This document shows positions 11,385 through 23,430 of a stretch of DNA of 64,000 nucleotides, piece by piece. Each line of letters begins with the position of its first letter. Positions within the stretch are counted from its first letter, which is position 1. The notes beneath the pieces were generated by a model, which saw only the letters and a program-made list of their open reading frames with translations, ran no database searches and was not told the DNA's origin. Position numbers and translations under genes: made by a program. The stretch is from Chinchilla lanigera (lineage: Eukaryota > Chordata > Mammalia > Rodentia > Chinchillidae): contig NW_004955417.1 of the NCBI RefSeq assembly GCF_000276665.1, positions 18,860,537-18,924,536 on the forward strand, given 5' to 3'.

Positions 11385-11790
11385 AGACAGAGATGGCAAG
11401 TAGCCTTTTAAATATCATCTACTAAAGGCGACTGTGCGGAGAGGGAAAGCTGCCATTTGCCCCAGCACGTTAAACGCCTCAGTCATTTTCCTCCTCCTGT
11501 AGCAAACCCTGACCCAGATGCTGAGCTGTGAACTCCGGTCCCACGCCAGCAGCTGGCACCTCGGCAGCCTCATTAAGGGGCTGCACTGGGCCCTTTAATA
11601 TCATCTGCAGGTCTTGCACGTCATTATGCAGCTGATGGCTGCTCTGGGCTCCTGTGTCCTTCGGCTTAACTTGTCCTGTTGACTAATATGTTTTCACAGA
11701 TTCTTTGAATTTTACTCATTTATTAATTAGGCAATTATCATTTGGTTCTTGCATAAATGAAGACACATCCGTGGTAAAAGGAAATCTATA
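11385..11790. promoter_or_regulatory. Candidate conserved noncoding element
   Basis: A GC-richer, non-repetitive core (about 11430-11660) contains E-box/GC-type motifs such as CAGCTGATGGCTGCTC. It is followed by an AT-rich homeodomain-type cluster including TTAATTAG at 11723-11730 and CAATTATCATT just after. This composition, within a desert of transposon debris, resembles developmental enhancers. Conservation itself cannot be seen from one sequence, so this is inference. Confidence 0.3.
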
Positions 11791-12509
11791 ATTATTTCCC
11801 ATTCTAATTCACTGTGAAGTAAGAGTGCTTTTTAAAATTACAACATAATGAAAAAGTGTTCCCTCACCCCCACTGCACACAGTAAAAAGAAATGTAATTA
11901 TAGGTCGGGGTGTAAACATCAGATAAATTATTTCCAGAGAAGATAACTGATAATCCATAATGACAGGAAAAAGGAACTTCCTGTTGGCAATTTCCTTCCT
12001 GCCAAATCCATTAGTAAAGTGTCTATAAATTTCTAACACTTTGGACAAAAATAAAAGCAGATAACTGATCAACACATTAGCTTATCCATATGGTTCTCAA
12101 CAATAGATGAACAAGGCAAATAAACCCTTCCGTTAGCTGGAACTGACTATCAAAACCGAAGCATAACAGAAGTGGAGCAAGAGGAGACTTCATTCACCTA
12201 ACAGAAGATCTATTTGACAAGCTGCTTTATAAAATGTAAGAAACCTTTCTTTGCTCTTGATTCCTTCCAGCATTTTAGAGCTTCAGTACATGTGTCTTCG
12301 TATCACAAGTACATGAGCATCTCTTAAATGAGACTCCGTCCTGGCAACCCTTTTCACACCGTAAAGAGTCTTATTTAAATATAATTTTTGAAAAAGTATT
12401 TTAGAAGGAGTGGAGTTCATGAGCTCTGATTATTTTCTTTCAGTAGAATGATAATTGTATTGTCTCTAATGTTCTTTTAAATCATTATTTTCTTATTCCC
12501 TTTAATGAT
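11791..12509. other. Unique sequence
   Basis: No gene or repeat recognised. The 88-codon minus frame (11809-12075) has no recognisable domain. Confidence 0.45.
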
Positions 12510-12702
12510 TTAATCAATCTTCTAGTCTTATGTGTGGTAATCTGAGCAACTTCATTGTTATACAACAACTGTCAGTCCCTACCATTTGGTTTGAAACCCT
12601 GTATCATTTTCAAGGTCCTTGCATTGTTTTGATTGCATCATGCTATTGTTCTTTTTTTTTTTTGTACTATTTTCTTTAAAATAAAAACTAAAACAAGACT
12701 GA
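12510..12702 (+). mobile_element. L1 3'UTR fragment
   Basis: It shares the 'GGTAATCTGAGCAACTTC' block, the 'TGAAACCCTGTATCATTTTC' block and the terminal T-rich then 'CTTTAAAATAAAAAC' structure with the other L1 3' ends in this window (14241-14629, 26405-26556). It is a 5'-truncated, sense-strand insertion. Confidence 0.7.
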
Positions 12703-13734
12703 TAAAATGGCATCCCACTGTCATCTGGATTCTGTTATTAACATTGAAGAGATGTTATCAGTCAGTCTTCTGTCCCCTTGAAACAAAACCCTGCAACAAT
12801 ACATCAATAAATAGAAGTCATCAAGCATATCCTTTGTTTGAATTTTATTACTGAGCAGCCTAAGAAAGTTAATTGAGTAGTTAATATCACATTACATAGA
12901 ATGTAAGGTTTGACCTGAGGCAAAAGGTTCAAAAAATTGCACACCTTTTACTTGGAAGGTAGTTTAATACATTTTGCTCGCCCTAGTGGTCTTTCAACTA
13001 CGGGACAGTCCTGTACAGCTACAGTACTACACGATAAACACTAGACCAATCTGAGAGCTGCAATTGTACACTAAAATAATTTCTCTCATTCAGTGTTATC
13101 ATCTATTTTACTATTTTATTCATGTAAATATAGAAGGAATATGATCATGCTATGATTTGGTGAAAAAAATCATGTTCAGAGTTAGCTTTTCATTACCTTA
13201 AATTTCGCTTAAAGCTTTTCCTTTCTTTCCAGTGCTGTGCGTTTTAAGAAGTCATTTAATAAATAAAAATATAAAATATATAAAAATCACATAATAGCTA
13301 TAATATTTTAGAAGTGTCTAAACTCTCTGATTCATTTTTAATTATTTCAGGATAATTTTCAGGGTAATGCAACTGAAAAAATATATTAATATCCTTTTTT
13401 AAAAAGTAATATTGGCATAGCCTACAAGGGTTTATTTTCAAATTTAATGATGTCCAGGTATTGTAACAAAAAAAGCACTTTGTCAACAACCGAGGAGTAC
13501 TATTTTTAGGCCTCCCAGGACATGTAGGTAGAATTGACATGACTTGACTAATAGAATTTGGTACCTAATGAAATGTTAGACATCAGCTATTCTTTTCATG
13601 TGAATCATATATAAATGTTCATAAGTAGCACAAAGAGATTTATTATGAAAATATACACTAGAATATAATTTATCCTAAATATCTAATAAACACTTCTTAA
13701 TTAGCATATTCAGATAATCCAGTTGAAAAAGTGG
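12703..13734. other. Unique AT-rich sequence
   Basis: No gene or repeat recognised. An 80-codon minus frame at 13298-13540 has no support. Confidence 0.45.
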
Positions 13735-14240
13735 ACATGATTTTCAAAACAAGGTAATAGGAAATTAACAATGGTTGGTATATTACATAATGTTGTCTTC
13801 ATAGTGGTTCGTCAGAAAATCAGATATAGGCATATAAGATTGAGCAGACAATTATACATTAACTGTTCCTTTCAGTAAACCAATAGAAATTAGTAGGACA
13901 ATTATCTTAGCTATCTTGTGTATGTATACATATTTTTCTCTTCTTTATTTTTCCTTTCCCCTCCTTCATTCCAGGTGCTCCTTCCTATTTGAGCAATTTC
14001 TTTCCCTTTCACAATATCTATTGTACTCTTCAGATTTTATTTGCTCTTTCAGAGTCTTATAGTAGGAAGGCAATATGATGTTTACACATGTGAGTCTGAT
14101 TTATTTCACTTATAATTATGGTCTCTAGTTGCATCCATTTACCTATGAAAGTCTCAAGTTTATCTTTCTTTATAGATGAGTAATATACTCCATTACATAA
14201 AAATACCACATCTTTTTTATCCATTCTACTGCTGATTTCA
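13735..14240 (-). mobile_element. L1 3' end, antisense (head-to-head pair, left arm)
   Basis: It contains, in antisense, the 3'UTR block ('GGTAATAGGAAATTAACAAT', 13753-13772), the segment matching the complement of 57150-57300 (13930-14110) and the last part of ORF2 (14110-14235). The copy therefore reaches from the ORF2 end into the 3'UTR on the minus strand. Its 5' side abuts a plus-strand L1 3'UTR at about 14240. Confidence 0.75.
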
Positions 14241-14629
14241 GTGATTTATTGAAAGGAACAGTTAGTGCTTAAAATTTTCTCTTTTCTTGACCAATTTTGC
14301 ATGCTTGTATCTGGTAATCAGAACGACTGATTTGAAGACAACAATATAAGAACCAATGTTGAATTCCTACTATCTTGTATGGTGAAGCTCTTGGTCATAT
14401 CCAATACTGGTTTTATTACCTGTTACTGTCTTTGATTGTTTGCTCAGTCTTACATTCTTATATCTGATGGACTGAGCAACTTTGTTGAAGGCAACAATAT
14501 GCAATGTAGCAACCAGTTAATTCGTATCACTTTGTTTTGAGGTCATGTATCATTTTTGTTGTTTCTGTGTTGTTTTTGTCTTCATTGTTGTTGTTTTGTT
14601 AGTTTTTTTCCCTTTAAAATAAATTTTTT
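14241..14629 (+). mobile_element. L1 3'UTR, sense (head-to-head pair, right arm)
   Basis: It begins TTTATTGAAAGGAACAGTTA and carries two related copies of the 'TATCTGRTRAWCTGAGCAAC'-type block (about 14310-14350 and 14460-14500). It ends with a T-rich run and CCCTTTAAAATAAATTT. The poly(A) end is partly masked by the ID that inserted there. Confidence 0.75.
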
Positions 14630-14722
14630 AGGGCTGGGGATTTAGCTCAGCGGCACAGTGCCTGCCTGGCAAGCACAATGTCGTGAGTTCAATTCCTGGT
14701 ACCGGAAAAAAAAAAAAAAAAA
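14630..14722 (+). mobile_element. ID SINE at L1 3' end
   Basis: Full young-type body (GGGCTGGGGATTTAGCTCAG to GGTACCGG) with a pure A tail. The target-site duplication is about AAATTTTTTA/AAATTTTTAA (14621-14629 and 14723-14731), taken from the L1 3' terminus. Confidence 0.93.
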
Positions 14723-14731
14723 AAATTTTTA

Positions 14732-15560
14732 ATGGGAAAGAAGAGAAAAAGTGGATATTATTTGATATAATAAAATCAAACTTATAATGCTAATTATGTT
14801 AGAATGTTCAAAAGAATATCAAATTTTACATGTTCAAAATCAAATCTTTTAGAAAGAGCCACAGCAAGTTCTATTGATTTCCTAGTCACTGGTATATAAA
14901 AATACTATGAAAAAGTGCTCAGGTTGGTTTAATTTTCTATTCGGAAAATCCACTACTGATAGCCATTCCACTGTGAGGATCCATAGGTAAAACAGAAGCA
15001 ATCTACTTCAATAAACTATCAACTAAATTTTATTTACTATGAAACTAGTAATGAATCATTCAGGTTTCATACACTTTTCACAACTTTAACTTTTAAGAGT
15101 GACTACTGTTTTTTGTTAATTTCATTTCTTAGATATTTTGCAAGAACTGCTAATCCATGCAAAAATCATTTTTACAAGTGACTTTATCTAATCCTTAATA
15201 TTCAAATCATAATAAGTAAAAATATTTTAAATGAATCATGATAGATTCATGTCGCTGCAAGCCAATTTAGCAAATTTCAATGTTAGAAATTAAGGGCAAT
15301 GAGACATAATCTGGTTCTTTGAGTATGCTTCTGGAAATGTAACAGAGAAGAGACAGTTTGAAAGTGGAAAGGCTTTTTCTTTTTTTTTTTTTTTTTTGAT
15401 CATAGGATCTGAAGTGGATATCATTATCTTGATTCAAAATAAAAACCAAATCAAAGCATCGGGCATAGCAATGAAAAATGATATGAAAAATACAGATAAT
15501 TGACTATGTCTCTGAACTGTAAATTCTTACCAATCCTGGAATCACTCTCTATTATGGAAC
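14732..15560. other. Unique AT-rich sequence
   Basis: Nothing recognised apart from a T run at about 15380-15398, possibly the tail of a lost antisense retrocopy. The 60-codon minus frame here reads through that T run. Confidence 0.4.
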
Positions 15561-15695
15561 TTTTACCTTTTTAAACAAAAGAAAAATAAACAAGAAAAAC
15601 AGTGATATAAAATTTCAAAACAAGACTGTAGGAGAGTAACAATGGTTAGTACATTGCATATTGTTATCGTCAAAGTAGTTGCTCCTATAGGATTT
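15561..15695 (-). mobile_element. L1 3'UTR fragment, antisense
   Basis: 'ATAAAATTTCAAAACAAGAC' then 'GTTAGTACATTGCATATTGT' aligns with 38280-38365 and 63235-63310. It is part of the same L1 3'UTR family, 5'-truncated. The 85-codon minus frame is a by-product. Confidence 0.7.
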
Positions 15696-15872
15696 TTAAA
15701 TATATTTATAAATCTTGCTTCAAGAGTTTTAAGTTGGATTTTCTGCCAACTGTATGAAATATTTGCTAATTTACACACTTTATTGAAGAGATGAGTCAGC
15801 AAAACCCAAATATTAACCATTATCCACCTCCTAATGGCACATTTAGATATGAACTCATCAGTGTATCAATCT

Positions 15873-15912
15873 ACCTAGGCATATAGCCCTGAATTCATTC
15901 CCCAGTATTAAA
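15873..15912 (+). mobile_element. Possible ID SINE remnant
   Basis: 'AGGCATATAGCCCTGAATTC' followed by 'ATTCCCCAGTATT' and an A-rich run resembles an ID with its centre deleted. It is short and could be coincidental. Confidence 0.35.
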
Positions 15913-16785
15913 AAAATGTAAAGAAAAAAATAGACATACTTGAAAAGTATGTCTTTGGGGGAAGCAGTTAGTATAACTGGTAATTTAACTTATATGGAAT
16001 GATCGTTAATATTAATGAAAGTGTAACATACTAAATCCCAAATCCAACAAAACAAGTTTTATTATGTAAACTTTGGTTTACTCGAAGAGTACACAGTGCC
16101 TCAAATAACAAACAATGGTGTCAGTATTAACTTTAAATGTTTAAAAATGAATTGGCCTCTTTTAAATTTATTACTTTTCTTGCAAAGTGGTGTTTATTTG
16201 TTTAAAATCACAGAACATCCACCTTGCTTTTAGAGATTTGCAAATGTTTAATGAAGCATCTGTTACAAAATTTTAAAACCTGCTCCAAGACAAAGCAATC
16301 CTCTCTTTCATAGCATCATTTTTATTATTTCTCTTCTCATCATTCTTAAAGCCTTTCTATAGCTCAAGTTAGGATCAGTATAATAATAACAAGGGTTTTT
16401 TTGATGCATTCATTACTTTTTACCCAGTTGGAAATGCTTAGTGATAAAATTACTTAAATAATTCTCTTCATCTCACCAAATTAGATACTTTTATTTTTGT
16501 TTTTATACTTTAAGTGGCTACTTGCAGTACACTACAAAAATGTCCTTGGACATTTCAATGTTACTAAGAAAATTTGGAGATCAGGATTCAGTTCTTTAAC
16601 AGTTGCTAAATCTGTTTAGCCATCTTTTTGCTTTACTAAATTTTTATTCTTGTTTCCCATCAAAAGTTTCATGAATTAACATTTAATCTATTTCTTTAAG
16701 AAGGAGTCTGGAAACGTTTTTGTCAAGTTTGGGCCAGTGAACCCTGATTACAGAGAAGAATCAAGACGAGAGATAAAGAATATCT
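15913..16785. other. Unique AT-rich sequence with a small hairpin
   Basis: No gene recognised. A perfect inverted repeat lies at 15932-15954 (10-bp arms, 3-base loop). Confidence 0.45.
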
Positions 16786-17450
16786 TTGTGGGGGTGTCAG
16801 GGAACTTCCACCAGAACGGTGTCAAACTGACTTAACTTCCTGTTTTCATTGAGAAATAAGTTATTGTGCTCTGCTGAACAGGGGTGCATAATTTAGATTA
16901 GAAAGGCATGATGACAATTTTGATGACTTGCTACCTTTATTAAACTGTGTCCAGGATGTTCTCTCTTGCTTCATCAGCAAGACTTGTCTCTTCCCAACCT
17001 GACAGAACACCTCATCTTCAAGATGTTCCAACTCCTCAAGAGTCTGCAGTCTTCTGCACCCTGAGTCAACTCAAGCAGAAGTCAACCCACCAGGTATCAT
17101 GAGGGACTCCACACTTTTTGGAAAAGAAGTCATCGGAAAACTTGAAGAATTTGCCATAAAAGCAAGAAAAATAATCTTGAGTCTACAAGCTGGGACCTCA
17201 GAGTATCGCATTTCTGCTACTTGATTGTACTGAAGTCATTAAGAAGGATCTTTGTGGCTGACAGACCTAGGAAACTGGTATTACTACTTGGAAGCAATTG
17301 GCTCCTGGAAGAGAATGGGGCTCACTTTTCTGTGGATGCCTCTGTGAGATATCCAAGTATTGCAGATAGTTGGACAGCCTTCTTTCGATAAAGATCTCCT
17401 TTTTCTTTGCTAGTGTTAGGAATGTCAAGCCCTCCTGAAAAAGTAGAAAA
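16786..17450 (+). mobile_element. Possible LTR or unclassified repeat
   Basis: A less AT-rich block begins TGTGGGGGTGTCAGGGAAC and contains 'CGATAAAGATCTCCTTTTTC' near 17388, an arrangement resembling an LTR poly(A) region. No second copy exists in the window and the ends are not fixed. It could equally be unique, even exonic noncoding, sequence. Confidence 0.25.
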
Positions 17451-17629
17451 ATCAGACCATCAATGAGTACATTTTCAATTTCATGAAAAAAAATCTTTAC
17501 TATTTTTAAATATCATCAGACTCTCTTAAAAATCCAACACTATAGTTTCTGCATGAAAGCAATCCTAAAACCTCAGCTCCTAATCACTAGCCCCTGTAAA
17601 TATTACTGTAGTTATGACTAAATGAAAAT

Positions 17630-17990
17630 ATTTTGAGACTGGGAGATCATGTGGATGATCAGAATGAACTTTGATTGTGAGAATATCTTTACAAGAATGA
17701 AGCAGAAGGAGATTTCACACAGTGAAAAAGAAGCCACGGAGATCACAAGAGACAGAGGGTAGAGTGATACAGGTACAAGTCAAGAAATGCCAGAAGCCAC
17801 CAGGGCTGGACATGACAAAAACAGCTTCTTCCTCCAGCTTCCTGAGAAGCCCTCGCCTGCTGACTCCTCAATAATGATACTGATGCTGGTTTCTCCTCTA
17901 CAAAGCTATGAAGCACAACCATCTATGGTTTCAAACCAACATTTCTATGGTAACTTCTTATAACAACCACAGGATTGAGGTAAGTAGATT
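17630..17990 (+). mobile_element. MLT1-like (ERVL-MaLR) LTR remnant
   Basis: The block 'AAGTCAAGAAATGCCAGAAG' then CCACCAGGGCTGGACATGAC, followed by a C/T-rich segment and CTTCTTATAACAACCACAGG, follows the order of the MLT1 consensus as I know it. It is heavily diverged, consistent with great age. Confidence 0.55.
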
Positions 17991-20698
17991 TTCTGTTCTT
18001 TTAGAAGGTCATACACACACTGGCACCTAATTTAAGAGACAGCAACACCATATTTGGATAATTTTTCAGGTCCTAAATTAGGAAATCACAGATGTTGCCC
18101 ACAGACAGTAAAAAAGAGTACCCCAGTTCCCTTCCATGTACCCAAGCACCACAGGCAATTCAAGTACTCTGCAAAGTAAGACATGAATTCGATCGTGTGT
18201 AATTACCTAACACATCATCTGCAATTTAGGTAAGTATGTTCATTAATAATTAATAAGGTTGCTTTTTATCATTTCAATGTCTTTGCAAATGTCTTTTTTC
18301 TATCATTTACAATGTCTAAGTGATTTTTTTTTCTTTAGAGGGCCCAAACTTTATATTAGGAATATTGAAAGTATGTATATACTGTCTACACAGAAATAGA
18401 TTCGTCTTGACAATGACTCAATTACTTTTAGCTTTTGTTTCTATTCTGTTGTATATGCAAGGTAAAGATATTTCAATTTATGAGGCTAAAACTATTAGTA
18501 GTCTTCACAGAGCTAAACTCCTTTTCTATTGGAAAGAGGGTGTTATGCAAATACAGAATAAAGTTTAAGCTGAGATTTATGTCTTGCAAAAGGCTACCTT
18601 AGTTCCTATTATAAGCTATTTCAAAAGACATTTTCAATCATTGTGGTTGAATTCTTCAAAATATTCTATGAATTATATATTTTAAGATCATGAATGCTTT
18701 TTGATAAAATGACTACTTGAGAAGCCTGACCTTTAAGGACAATCTCCTTTACGTGATTTGAATGTGAAGTTTGTGCACTGTGATTTTACATTTGCTACAG
18801 GATTACCAGGAAAAAACAGTTCCATAAAAGCCAAAATGGAGTGAATTCTCTCTCAGGGGACAATATGACTGCTGTCTTGCATGCAAACCACTTCAGTTTA
18901 TAAATTACAAGGTTTCACCCTAAATTAAGTCAAATCAAAGTTGAGGAAAAATTATAAGATGTTGCTAGACAGCATGTGAAAACTGCACACCTAAAAACTC
19001 CAAATGAATACAAGTTATTTCACATGAATTCTTTTTCTAGTCACTTCATCACATTCAGAGATTTTAAAAAGAACAGAGAGATATACTTTTAGCCTTTGTC
19101 TTTGTATATGTAGCTGTCAAGAAGATAGGAGTCCACAAGTTATATATATAATTTTATGTAACATCAAATCATATTTTCAGCAGATAAAATTAGTATTTCC
19201 AAGTACTACTTTGCTCCTTAAGACCTGAAAAGGGTTTTTTAAATGAGAAATTTTTAAATTCATAATTCTGTATGTCACAGGGCATGATCACTCACCTGAG
19301 AACAGAAACTTGAGCAGGCATCCAATACAAATCACTCCTGTCAGGTCCCACCAAAATGAGAATTACAGAATGCTGGCAGGATCACGTGCCAGAAGATTAA
19401 AAAGTGTCTCTGTGAATTCTAGAGGATCTAATTCTGTTCAACACTACAGAAAGATATAGATCACTTTTATTTTATGTGTTCTTTATTGGCTCACTCAGAT
19501 GTCTTGAAAAAAAGAATACACTTGAAGTAAAAGAGAAATTTAAATTCTATCATATTACTACTAGGTATTTTTACAGTATGAATTCACTTCTGACATATAA
19601 TGATTTATTAAATGGAGAGTTTCCAAACACATGATGACATTTTACTTCAAGTATAATTTATGAGCACTAAAGCTATTTTTTTAAACCTGTGTGAGTTCAC
19701 AGTCTATAAATTTAGATAACAACCATTATTTGTTTTCCACTGTATTATCAGCTATTTTGTAAACATTGTGGATGTTACTAAAAGGTACACTTACTTATTT
19801 ATAACTTATGAATTATACACAAGTGTTAAGTTACTTCAAACCATGCAATTTGCTGAACAAAATTTTGTTAAGTCAAATTGCTGGAAGATTTTGAAGCACC
19901 TGAAGAATAAATAATTTTGAGTATTACTCAAGAGAAAATTCCCTTAAAAACCACTGATGGAAGAGAAAAATTAAAAATAGTTTAGTTTAAAGTAAAACCT
20001 AGGGTATACTAGGACATAGAAGAGGATATCTTATTTTAAAAGATATGTTCTTAAACTTCTAATATGCTTTAGAAGAAAATACATGAAGAAAACAGTACTC
20101 CTTTGCTTACTATTATAGACACATGGAGTTGTTTTCAAATCCTTACATAGATTCTCCAAGAACCTTTTACACAGCTTTTGGTTCACTAATTACCTTGCCA
20201 AGTCCCACTTTTCCTACAGGTCTCAGTTTGCTTTCTCTTCACGATGGCTTTTTCTTCAAAGTTTGGCCTGACTGCAGCGTGTCACCTGAGCTGTTTTTAG
20301 GTGAGCAATACACATTTTCACTCTTCCCTTCCCTTCAGTTCTGTAGAGTCAGAAGTTGTTAAATTCCTGTGAATAACAGTAACAATACCTTTCCACAAGA
20401 CCATTACCTCAGTTATAGGACCATGTCTGTCCTCATCTGTAGGAAGTAATCAGTTAATAAAAGGTACTGAATACTACTACCTTGAGTGTATGAATTATGG
20501 AAGGACTGTGTGAATTAAAAGGTCACCAGGATTGAATGTTTATGGTCTCATATTTTCAGATCAGCAGTGCAGGATGAGATTCTGTCATGTTCACACGTTG
20601 CAGAGACCACAGACTTAGTAAAAATTCAGAATTGGTTTCTCCATTTTCTAGATCACTGTTAGAAAAGAGATTCAAAACTGACTAATAAAAAAGAACTA
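17991..20698. other. Unique AT-rich intergenic sequence
   Basis: About 2.7 kb without recognisable genes or repeats. Frames at 18320-18568 and 20123-20362 (79-82 codons) have no recognisable domains. Confidence 0.45.
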
Positions 20699-20803
20699 GG
20701 GGCTGGGGATTTAGCTCAGCGGCAAAAGCGCCTGCCTGGCAAGCGCAAAGTCATGAGTTTGGTTCCCAGTACCGGAGAAAAAAAAAAAAAAAAAAAAAAA
20801 AAA
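20699..20803 (+). mobile_element. ID SINE, young type
   Basis: Full body GGGGCTGGGGATTTAGCTCA with CCTGGCAAGCGCAAAGTC, ending CAGTACCGGAGA and a long A tail. A short AGAACT duplication flanks it (20692-20697 and 20805-20810). Confidence 0.93.
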
Positions 20804-20987
20804 GAAGAACTCAAAGACTGAATTTTAAAGATTGTCTCAACTTTCTGACAAAAAATTGTCAATGTTTAATTTAGACCTTAACTCTTTCATATTTGCAGAA
20901 ATGTAAATTGTTTTATTTTTTTGGAATATAATTTGTGCACAGTTCATCAAAATACAAAATATATATACACTTTCACCTAGCAATTTT

Positions 20988-21048
20988 TTTTTTTTTGGTT
21001 TTTCTCCGGTACCAGGAACTGAACTCACGACCTTGCGCTTGCCAAGCA
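20988..21048 (-). mobile_element. 5'-truncated ID SINE, antisense
   Basis: The plus strand shows a T tail, GGTTTTTCTCCGGTACCAGG and 'CACGACCTTGCGCTTGCCAA', then stops before box A. A perfect 15-bp duplication TCACCTAGCAATTTT flanks it (20973-20987 and 21049-21063). It is therefore a genuine 5'-truncated retroposition event, which is rare for a short tRNA-derived SINE. Confidence 0.93.
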
Positions 21049-21063
21049 TCACCTAGCAATTTT

Positions 21064-22854
21064 AAAACCATGTGAAAATATATTTACTAGACTATCAAAC
21101 TGTACATAAACTTTCTTTTGGACAATGTTTAAATAAATCATAGTATGGCTGATTATACATAACTATTTAAATCAATGAGAGTTGAAAAGATTGATGTGAA
21201 AGATTACAAACATATTAATCAATGAAATAAGCCACATTGCAGAACAATATATAAATTATAATCATATTACATGTTCTATATACATGCTCAAATGCATATG
21301 GATGTACATACTCATTTATAATTCAACAAAACTGTCTGGAAAAGTTAGGGTGCTGTAGGCAGGGATATAGAGGACAAATAAAATATGCAAGGGTTATTTT
21401 GCATACTGTAATATAATATAAAGCAATGTTTGCAAGGGAATCATAAAATGATCCTGAAGAAGGCACACCTGGGTTTTAACAATGCGTATTTGATCCAAGA
21501 CTGAGGGCTATAATTAAGAAAACAGTATGAAAAACTTTTATAGCTTACTCTTCATATTTTGGTATAAAGTGTTTAAATTTGATCCAAATCATCATGTATC
21601 CATTTTAAACTGAAAACAGAAAATCTAAGTATTATGCTGGAAAACTTTAACTACCTTATACAGCTTAATTTTCTCAAACATCTCCTAAATTATCTTAAAT
21701 CATAATATGATACTTTAACTGGGAACTTCAGCAAATACTTTTGTGGCTGTTTTGTTCATTTTTACTCTCAGAGCATTTTCCAAGTTCCGCTCATTGCTCC
21801 CAAAAGATTGAGAAATTTTGTTGAAGGAAAATTACCTTATTAACTTTAATGCCCTGGAACACCTAGGATAGTGCTTTAGGTAAGAGAGGTGATTTCTTAA
21901 AGATTAGAAAGTATATATCTTGATGGCCTTGGAAATTATGACTGCATTCTGAATAATTCCATGATTTTAGACGATGTAGCCAATTTTCTACAAAAAATTG
22001 AAATATTTTGCTGTTCTTTCTCACTGACAGAGCTATTAAAACATTTTAATGTTTCTAGAAACTTGAACAGTAAAACATATTCTTAGTTTCTTTTAGTTCC
22101 ATTAAAACGCTCCACCTCTGTACAATGACTCTTAAAATACCTGTATTCAGCAGTCTCAAGCACTACATAAAACTGGATCACTTATTTGATTAAAAGGTGA
22201 CAAACATTAAGTATTTTTGTTTGTCCAGCAATTTCACAAATTTGATCATATGTGAAAAATCACTTGGGGATCAACAGAACAGAATTCTGCCTAATGAACT
22301 TCAACGCCCCTTATTGAATAAGTTTAATTTCAAGGGAAAATCCACTTATTCCATAACCTAAAACTCTGTTGTGTTTGGTGTGAATCAGAGAACTGATTTA
22401 TATCTTAATATCCATGCCTAGTCAAGAAGTACTGGGATCAAATAGGTATTAAACATCAAAAGTAAAATAAAAGGTAGGATTTCCCTAAATGCTGTTTAGA
22501 TGTGAGGGAGAAGTAGGTGATTAAGGAGACTTAGAGGAAGCATGAATTTGATTAATTTGGAAGTGGATCAAAATACTATAGAAATCCAGAAACTATATGT
22601 TCCTACTCATAAGAAAGGAATGACACTGTAGTGACAATATGAAGTTGGAGTACACAAGGAAGTGCTAGTTATTCACCTACTGAATGCATTCAGTATATTA
22701 TATCTTGTTCTGTATGTTAGATGCTAGGGTCCAGCATGAGGAGCAGACCAGTACCTCTCTGAAGAATGATGAGGCTACTGTGTAGATGGATATAGAAGCT
22801 ACCCTGGGTTGGACAGAAGTTAAAACTACAGCTATTCTATTTGCAGAAATGTGA
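21064..22854. other. Unique AT-rich sequence
   Basis: No gene or repeat confidently recognised. A MIR-like or other ancient repeat remnant is possible around 22690-22800 but was not called. Confidence 0.4.
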
Positions 22855-23328
22855 ATTTAAAGCCAAGACTGATTAAGAGAGGCAAACAAGGTCACTACAT
22901 CCTTGTAAAGAGAATAATCCAAGAAGAAGCTATAATAATCATGAATATATCTACAACAATACCAGTGCACCCAACTATGTAAAACAAATATTAACAGACA
23001 TGAAAAATCAAATAAGCACTAATAAAATTGTATTGGGGGAATATAATGACAATATCCCACTGTCACAGAAAGACAGATCAACTAGACAAAAATTCAACAA
23101 GAAATAATAGAATTGAAGTAAACTTTTGAACAAATGAACTTAGTAGATGTCTACAAGGTGTTCCACCCCACAACATCAGAACACACACATTCCTCTTAGC
23201 TTCATATAGGACATTCTCCAAAATACACCACACACTAGCTCACTGAACATGTTTAAGTAAGTGCAAAGGAATTGAAATTATCCCATGCATGTTGTCAGAC
23301 CACTTTGCAATGAAATTAGAAATCAATA

Positions 23329-23430
23329 GGGGCTGGGGATTTAGCTCAGCGGCAAAAGCGCCTGCCTGGCAAGTGCAAGGACATGAGTTCGGTTCCCAGT
23401 ACCGGAGAAAAACCAAAAAAAAAAAAAAAA
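23329..23430 (+). mobile_element. ID SINE inside L1
   Basis: Full young-type ID ending GTACCGGAGAAAAACC plus A tail. The duplication AAATCAAT (23320-23327 and 23430-23437) restores the expected L1 text around it, so it inserted after the L1. Confidence 0.96.

Noticed and set aside
14630..14722. Box A/B-like sequences suggesting tRNA genes
   Set aside because: The tRNA-like bodies have A tails and target-site duplications, so they are ID SINEs.
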